DNA of 64,000 bases from assembly GCA_949825065.1 (NCBI GenBank), contig OX463862.1, forward strand, positions 13,573,592 through 13,637,591, in the 5' to 3' direction. The position numbers were made by a program, and so were the translations under genes. The DNA comes from Odontocerum albicorne. Lineage: Eukaryota > Arthropoda > Insecta > Trichoptera > Odontoceridae. Shown here piece after piece: positions 63,916-64,000 of the stretch (position 1 is its first letter; every line of letters starts with the position of its first letter). A model generated the notes under the pieces. That model worked only from the letters and a program-made list of their open reading frames with translations. It searched no databases and had not been told where the DNA came from.

Positions 63916-64000
63916 AAACTTTGGTGAATAATATTTGGTGGAAAACATTATAATCATGGGAGTCAAACTGTTTAAATTATAAAATAATAAGTTTATTGAC

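Overview
The window looks like nuclear DNA of an arthropod, most likely an insect. It is strongly A+T rich, has almost no long reading frames, and is filled with decayed transposons of classes common in insects: RTE-like and other non-LTR retrotransposons, mariner, piggyBac-like and hAT-like elements, tRNA-derived SINEs and many tandem repeats. The single host gene I can support has introns with GT-AG boundaries. I cannot name the species. Nothing prokaryotic is present (no operons, no CRISPR, no rRNA).

The host gene is on the minus strand. It is the N-terminal part of a CRAL-TRIO (Sec14-like lipid transfer, alpha-tocopherol-transfer/clavesin type) protein. Three coding exons join in frame to give 188 residues: exon 1 at 28346-28493, exon 2 at 8566-8787 and exon 3 at 7670-7863. 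Intron 1 is about 19.6 kb and consists almost wholly of transposon debris. A splice acceptor just before the start codon implies an upstream non-coding exon, and a CpG-rich block at 30435-30735 is the best candidate for the promoter and first exon. The C-terminal exons were not found and probably lie beyond the left edge. The 3' end of exon 3 and its splice donor lie inside a 79-bp tandem array that carries extra copies of the donor.

Region by region. 1-7.4 kb: retrotransposon tails, SINEs, minisatellites and a 280-bp tandem duplication. 7.4-28.5 kb: the gene and its large intron. The intron holds an internally deleted mariner inside a satellite, a 2.2-kb inverted-repeat composite around a reverse transcriptase remnant, a SINE/TA-MITE/piggyBac-MITE nest, a reverse transcriptase fragment with an ADD motif, and a nearly full-length dead mariner. 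28.5-48 kb: further piggyBac-like MITEs, mariner fragments, a 2.3-kb hAT-like element, a Tigger-like MITE and a 550-bp almost pure A/T tract. 48-64 kb: hAT MITEs with clear 8-bp target duplications, a higher-order repeat with 249-bp period, an inverted-duplicated hAT 3' end, a 573-bp near-perfect palindrome and a 31-bp minisatellite.

Target duplications give a relative chronology in several places: piggyBac MITEs sit in older RTE, SINE and TA-MITE copies, and hAT MITEs sit in older repeats. I found no undescribed multi-gene system. The most distinctive signals are structural: long palindromes, and a minisatellite spanning an exon-intron junction. Coordinates of repeat edges are by eye and may be off by several bases unless a target duplication fixes them.
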